64,000 nucleotides of DNA from Halopseudomonas oceani. GTDB lineage: Bacteria; Pseudomonadota; Gammaproteobacteria; Pseudomonadales; Pseudomonadaceae. The position numbers and the translations under genes are program-made. This document shows, in pieces, positions 59,765 through 64,000 of this stretch (positions are counted from its first letter, which is position 1; every line of letters begins with the position of its first letter). Below the pieces are notes generated by a model. It was not told where the DNA came from. It searched no databases and worked only from the letters and a program-made list of their open reading frames with translations. The stretch covers positions 1 through 64,000 of the forward strand of contig NZ_PPSK01000003.1 of assembly GCF_002903165.1 (NCBI RefSeq), given 5' to 3'.

Positions 59765-60303
59765 GTCGGGTCCTTTGTGCCTCTCATATAGGTAAAGCCC
59801 GCCACAGTGGCAGGCAATCTGATCCGGTCGGGGCGCAAGCAGGCAGGGCTGCGCCGCACACCGAGCGATACTAGCATGCTAGGCCGCACCGCCTGCCATG
59901 CAGGCGAGCAGGTAACCGCCAACCAGCCTGCCGACATTCCTCCGCACCAGTTTGCCGAGCGACCGGCATTGACTCCGTCAATCGACGCCACTTTGATCCC
60001 GCCTTGGGACGGTAGTTCGCCAGACCATCAAGGTTATTGCCGGCGGTTTTGAGCCAAAACCAAAGAGCTTCTGCTCTGCGATGAATCACCACATCGCTGT
60101 AAGCCTTTAAGCGACAGACGGTCACCAAAAACGGTCGTTAGTTAACATCTCACGCCCATACTGAAAGCAAAACCACGATGCCAAAGGCGTCTGACGGTAT
60201 TTTTTGGCCGCGCGATTGCAGATTCAAAAGCGCTGGTGCAGGATGCATGTAATGACCACCCAAAACCTGCCAGCCATTTCATGACCATGATTGGGGTAAT
60301 CGT
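59765..60303. other. 539-bp intergenic region with small palindromes
   Basis: No gene is convincing. It holds the perfect 12-base palindrome CTAGCATGCTAG (59871-59882), CGCCTGC/GCAGGCG hairpin (59890-59906), and GGTTTTG/CAAAACC hairpin (60045-60061). It must contain promoters for mpl and the GNAT gene. No tRNA or repeat was seen. Confidence 0.65.
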
Positions 60304-60750
60304 ATGCGCATAGTTCAGGCCGATGTTGACCATCTCGATGAAGTCACACCGCTGTTCATCAAGTACCGGGAGTTCTACGGCCAACCGCCGCTGCCTGAGG
60401 CTTCGCGCCGTTTCCTCGAGGCGCGCCTGGTGCACGAGCAGGCAATCATTCTAGTTGCAGAGGATGATGACAGCGGCAAAGCCCTCGGCTTCTGCCAATT
60501 CATTCCCAGCTTCTCCGCACTGACGCTGGCTGCCAGCTGGGTACTCAAAGGTATCTACGTGACTGAAGAGGCGCGTCGCCAGCTCGTGGCCGACAAGCTG
60601 ATCAATCATGCCAAGACCATGGCGCGCGAAGTCGGGGTCAAGCGCATGACCGTGATGACCGGGGAAGAGAACATGGCGGCGCAGAGTCTGTATCGCTCAC
60701 TGGGTTTCTCCAACGACCACGACTTCATGTACTTCGCCCTCAAGCTGTAA
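60304..60750 (+). CDS. GNAT acetyltransferase
   Basis: A 148-residue single-domain acetyltransferase with AcCoA motif region GIYVTEEARRQLVADKLINH (near residue 82). FCQFIPSFSAL and the C-terminal SLYRSLGFSNDHDFMY are typical. The substrate is unknown. Monocistronic by spacing. Confidence 0.85.
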   Translation: MRIVQADVDHLDEVTPLFIKYREFYGQPPLPEASRRFLEARLVHEQAIILVAEDDDSGKALGFCQFIPSFSALTLAASWVLKGIYVTEEARRQLVADKLINHAKTMAREVGVKRMTVMTGEENMAAQSLYRSLGFSNDHDFMYFALKL

Positions 60751-60810
60751 CCCTACTCACTTGCGCCGCCTCAGCGCGGCGCACCGCTTTACCCCTTAGC
60801 CCTCCCTGGA

Positions 60811-60858
60811 TTGCCTTGGCGCCCGCCCCAACATACAATGCAAATCATTATCGTTTGC
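60811..60858 (+). promoter_or_regulatory. FecI operon promoter with Fur box
   Basis: TTGCCT (60811-60816) and TACAAT (60834-60839) are 17 bases apart. A Fur-box-like sequence (ATGCAAATCATTATCGTTTGC, 60838-60858, split here by position) overlaps and follows the -10, matching most of the GATAATGAT-half-site pattern. Repression by Fur with iron is expected. Confidence 0.7.
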
Positions 60859-60925
60859 GCAGCGTGACGCCGTACGCCAACTGCAGCACCGCCCCTCGCG
60901 CGCTGCGTCCAGCACAGGGATTCCC

Positions 60926-61435
60926 ATGTCCACCGCAACCCCGGATAAAGCGCCACTAGGACTGCTGTATCGCGACCACCACCAATGGCTGAAGGCCTGG
61001 CTAAATCGACGCCTTGGCTGCTCTCAACAAGCCGCAGACCTGGCACAAGACACCTTCGTGCGCCTGTTAACGCGCGACGACATCTCCCGAATCAATGAAC
61101 CCAGGGCCTTTCTCACCACCGTGGCCAAGCGCGTGCTGTTCAATCATTGGCGCCGCGCCGACCTGGAGCGCGCCTATCTCGAAGCACTCGCCTCCCAGCC
61201 AGAGCCAGTGGCGGTTTCCCCTGAGGAGCAGGCACTGCTACTCGAAGCGCTGATCAGCATTGATGAGATGCTTGATGGCCTGCCGGTTATCGTCCGCCGT
61301 GCATTTCTGTATGCCCAGCTCGACGGCTTGAGTTATGGCGAAATCGCCGCACGCCTGAGCATCTCGATCAGCACCGTGAAACGCCACCTGCAGCGCGCTG
61401 CGCTGCAGTGCTACTTTGCGCTGGAAAGTGCATGA
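60926..61435 (+). CDS. fecI: ECF sigma factor, FecI type
   Basis: A 169-residue sigma-70 region 2 and region 4 protein. Region 2 is near DLAQDTFVRLL and region 4 near LDGLSYGEIAARLSISISTV. These iron-starvation sigma factors are turned on by a TonB-receptor and FecR signal. The ATG follows AGGGA. ATGA overlap with fecR. Confidence 0.92.
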   Translation: MSTATPDKAPLGLLYRDHHQWLKAWLNRRLGCSQQAADLAQDTFVRLLTRDDISRINEPRAFLTTVAKRVLFNHWRRADLERAYLEALASQPEPVAVSPEEQALLLEALISIDEMLDGLPVIVRRAFLYAQLDGLSYGEIAARLSISISTVKRHLQRAALQCYFALESA

Positions 61436-62379
61436 CCCGTTCAACACCTATCCCCCGCGAGGTTGCCATCAGCGCAGTCAATTGGCAGCTGGCAATACAC
61501 AATGGGGAAGCCAGCGAGATCTCACTGAACCACTGGCTTGATGCAGACCCAAACCATCGCCGCGCCTGGGAACACATCCAGCAGGTCAATCAACGCCTTG
61601 GGCTGATGACCAACCCGGCCCTGCGTAGCGCCCTGCTGACACCTCAGGGTAGACAGCGACGCAAGGCGGTCAAGCAACTGAGCACGCTGCTGTTCATCGG
61701 TGCCGCAGGTGTTGGGGCCGGCTCAACGCTGCCCTGGCGCGAGCAACTGGCCGACCTGCGCACAGCCAGTGGCGAGCGGCGTCAATTGACTTTGCCCGGC
61801 AATATTCGGCTCGACATCAACAGCGCCAGCGCACTCAATCTCAGCACCCAGTCGTCAGGCCCATGCATCGAGCTGCTGCAAGGTGACCTGCTGCTCGACT
61901 GCGAACGCAGCGCTCCAGGGGTTCAGGTGCAGCTCGAAACACGCCACGGCCGCCTCAGCGCACAACAGGCCCGCATTTCACTGGCAGTGCACGAAAATGC
62001 TGCGCTGGTTGATCTGTTTACGGGCACCGCGCAGCTGGCGTCGGGCTACGCGCCAGGGCAAATACAGCGGCTCGAGGCAGGCCAGGCAGCCAGTTTCAGC
62101 AGTAACAAAGCAATCACACTTGCTCCCAGCGATCCGAACCGGGTTGCCTGGACTGACGGGATGCTGGTTGCTGCGCGCATGCCGCTGGGCGAATTTGTGC
62201 AGCAGTTGGCTCGTCACCGCCCCGGCTACCTGGGTTGTGATCAATCCGTCTCCAGCCTGCCGGTCTCGGGCAGCTATCCCCTGGCTGACACCGACCGCAT
62301 TCTAGACGCTCTCAGCAAACACCTTCCAATCCGCATCCGTCGCCTGAGTCGATACTGGGTGCGCGTTCTTCCAGCCTGA
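61432..62379 (+). CDS. fecR: FecR-type anti-sigma / signal transducer
   Basis: A 315-residue protein. The N-terminal cytoplasmic DUF4880 domain (EISLNHWLDADPNHRRAWEH) is followed by a single transmembrane segment (LSTLLFIGAAGVGAGS) and the periplasmic FecR domain (TASGERRQLTLPGNIRLDIN, SALNL). It relays the occupancy of the receptor to the sigma factor. Its ATG overlaps the fecI stop. Confidence 0.92.
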   Translation: MTRSTPIPREVAISAVNWQLAIHNGEASEISLNHWLDADPNHRRAWEHIQQVNQRLGLMTNPALRSALLTPQGRQRRKAVKQLSTLLFIGAAGVGAGSTLPWREQLADLRTASGERRQLTLPGNIRLDINSASALNLSTQSSGPCIELLQGDLLLDCERSAPGVQVQLETRHGRLSAQQARISLAVHENAALVDLFTGTAQLASGYAPGQIQRLEAGQAASFSSNKAITLAPSDPNRVAWTDGMLVAARMPLGEFVQQLARHRPGYLGCDQSVSSLPVSGSYPLADTDRILDALSKHLPIRIRRLSRYWVRVLPA

Positions 62380-62463
62380 TGTTTTGCTGGCCTGAGCCGA
62401 TTTCATTTCTCGTGTGACAAGGTAACTGCCAACCCACTTATCACCGTCACACAAGGACTCACC

Positions 62464-64000
62464 ATGAAGCGTCCACCGCACCGTCGCAGTAGCGCGGTTC
62501 TGCGCAGCAGCGGACTCCTGCTGGTCAGCGCCCTGCTGCTCGGCAGTACCAGCCTGCAGGCCCAGCAACCGAGCACCCGCCATTACCAGATCAACGCCGG
62601 CAGCCTGGAGAGTGCACTCAACCAGTTCGGCCGCAGCGCCGGCGTGCTGTTGAGTTACGACCCAGCGCTGGTACAGGGCCAGCAGGCCCCCCAGCTGAAT
62701 GGCAGATACAGCATCCTCGGCGGCTTACAAGCCCTGCTCAGCGGCAGCGACCTGGAAGTCGTGCAACACGCTGACGGCAGCTACACTCTGACCCGCGCAG
62801 CAACAGACGACGCCAGCCTCCTGCCGACAGTGACCGTCACCAGTCAGTTTTCCAGCACCATCACCGAGAACACCGGGTCCTACACCACAGAGGCGATGAC
62901 CTCAGCGACCGGTCTGGAGCTGGCAATTCGCGACACCCCGCAGTCAGTAACGGTTGTCACCCGCGAACGCATGGACGATCAGAGCCTGACCTCCATTTCC
63001 CAGGTCATGGAACAGATTGTCGGTATCGAAGCCAACAGCACCAGTTCGCTTGGCAGCGACAGCATCGCCTACATGTCCCGCGGATTCTCGGTGGAAAATT
63101 ACCTCGTCGACGGTATCCCCAGGCCACCGGGCATCTACGGCTTCAGCGAAGAAACCGCCGACATGGTCGCCTATGATCGAATCGAGGTGATTCGCGGTGC
63201 TTCGGGCCTCATGTCTGGCATGGGCTCCCCCTCCGCCAGTGTCAATCTGGTCCGCAAGCGCGCCTCTGCCAATCCGCAGGTGCAGATCAACCTGCAAGCC
63301 GGCTCCTGGGACATGTACCGTGGCGAAGTGGATGTCAGCGGACCACTCACCGACAGTGGCCGCTTGCGCGGTCGACTTGCTACCGCCTGGCAGGAAAGCA
63401 ACAGTTTTGTCGACCGGGAGCACCGCGAGCAGCAGGCCGCTTACGGGATCCTGGAAGCCGACCTGACCGACAGCACAACCCTATCGGCAGGGTTCGAGTA
63501 TCAGGACTTCACCAACGAAGGCGCCTCGCGTGGCGGGATTCCGCTGTTCTACACCGACGGCACTCACACCCACCTGTCGCGCTCGAGCAGTTCGGCTACC
63601 GACTGGTCCGACTTCAGCCGCGACAGCCTGAACCTCTTCGCCACCCTCGACCACCAGTTGAACGACCGTTGGAGCGTGCAACTGCACGCCGAGCACAAGA
63701 CCGGCGGTTATGACGAGTCGTTCGGTTATGTCTACGCCCTTTCACTCGACCGCCAAACTGGTGCAGGTGGCACCCTGTATATGACCCGCTGGGCGGCTGA
63801 CCTTGACCTGACCGCGTTCAATGCCAGCCTGCAGGGCAGCTTCGACTGGCTCGGCCAGGAACATCAGCTTTCCGTCTCGGCCTTCCACGCCGAATACACT
63901 GAAAAAGGCGACAACTACCCCAGTTGGTACACCGTAGCGCTACCCGACGCGATCGCGTTTTACCAAAACGGCAACTGGCCAAAACCTAACCTGGGCGCGA
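62464..64000 (+). CDS. TonB-dependent ferric siderophore receptor, partial
   Basis: The first 512 codons of an outer-membrane receptor; the gene continues beyond the window. A signal peptide (LLLVSALLLGSTSLQAQ) precedes a secretin/TonB N-terminal (STN) signalling domain (ALNQFGRSAGVLLSYDPALV), a TonB box (LPTVTV), and the plug (SVTVVTRERMDD ... SRGFSVENYLVDGIPRPPG ... YDRIEVIRGASGLMSGMG) and barrel. The STN domain and position after FecI-FecR identify it as a transducing siderophore receptor, like FpvA or FhuE. AAGGA precedes the ATG by 6 bases. Siderophore unknown. Confidence 0.93.
   Translation, partial: MKRPPHRRSSAVLRSSGLLLVSALLLGSTSLQAQQPSTRHYQINAGSLESALNQFGRSAGVLLSYDPALVQGQQAPQLNGRYSILGGLQALLSGSDLEVVQHADGSYTLTRAATDDASLLPTVTVTSQFSSTITENTGSYTTEAMTSATGLELAIRDTPQSVTVVTRERMDDQSLTSISQVMEQIVGIEANSTSSLGSDSIAYMSRGFSVENYLVDGIPRPPGIYGFSEETADMVAYDRIEVIRGASGLMSGMGSPSASVNLVRKRASANPQVQINLQAGSWDMYRGEVDVSGPLTDSGRLRGRLATAWQESNSFVDREHREQQAAYGILEADLTDSTTLSAGFEYQDFTNEGASRGGIPLFYTDGTHTHLSRSSSSATDWSDFSRDSLNLFATLDHQLNDRWSVQLHAEHKTGGYDESFGYVYALSLDRQTGAGGTLYMTRWAADLDLTAFNASLQGSFDWLGQEHQLSVSAFHAEYTEKGDNYPSWYTVALPDAIAFYQNGNWPKPNLGA

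Noticed and set aside
62421-62448. ECF promoter before the TonB receptor
   Set aside because: GGTAACT and CGTC spacing is acceptable, but the start would fall inside the ribosome binding site, so I do not list it as a feature.

Overview
The window is about 64 kb of chromosomal DNA from a gammaproteobacterium of the Pseudomonadaceae. The gene order phoH-ybeY-corC-lnt-leuS-lptE-holA, then lipA/lipB-ybeD-dacA-rlpA-mltB-rodA-mrdA-rlmH-rsfS-nadD-proA and finally ubiX-mpl is, as I remember it, the conserved core layout of Pseudomonas. GC content looks near 60 percent and the proteins read like a Pseudomonas relative (Halopseudomonas would fit), but the species cannot be fixed from the sequence alone. 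No rRNA, tRNA, CRISPR array, insertion sequence or prophage was seen. Coding density is very high, with many 1-11 bp overlaps and several tail-to-tail pairs whose stop codons touch.

Positions 1-11.4 kb are the accessory part: a truncated chromate transporter, two unknown proteins (one membrane, one zinc-ribbon), a DsbA/FrnE oxidoreductase, small genes (DUF1272, LysE exporter, monooxygenase-fold protein), then a tight locus of a short CstA-type transporter, a small protein ending in Cys-Cys and an ArsA/Get3-like ATPase that seems to start at ATT. These are followed by an orphan periplasmic binding protein, an atypical HMG-CoA-lyase-like TIM-barrel protein, a PAS-GGDEF diguanylate cyclase, and a manganese exporter of the GDT1 family behind a clear yybP-ykoY (Mn2+) riboswitch with visible alternative hairpins.

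Positions 11.4-29.3 kb hold rsmC, hrpB, a lipoprotein, a FieF-type metal exporter, a 589-bp structured intergenic region, an Lrp-type regulator, a TetR/AidB-like dehydrogenase/thioesterase operon, rluE, an acyl-CoA ligase, an Mpo1-like protein, a DUF1835 protein, thiD-thiE-hemL and small proteins. Positions 29.4-59.8 kb are housekeeping: tRNA modification (miaB), ribosome maturation (ybeY, rlmH, rsfS), lipoprotein and LPS export (lnt, lptE), leuS, holA, lipoate synthesis (lipA, lipB), the cell-elongation and peptidoglycan cluster (dacA, rlpA, mltB, rodA, mrdA), NAD and proline synthesis (nadD, proA), base excision repair, a DedA protein with an inactive-looking PAP2 tail, ubiX and mpl.

Positions 59.8-64 kb hold a 539-bp gap, a GNAT acetyltransferase and a Fur-box-controlled FecI-FecR-TonB receptor cell-surface signalling operon for a ferric siderophore; the receptor is cut by the window end. 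The most unusual items are the CstA / CC-tail / ArsA-like locus, the switching leader of the manganese exporter, and the unexplained structured region at 16.4-17.0 kb.
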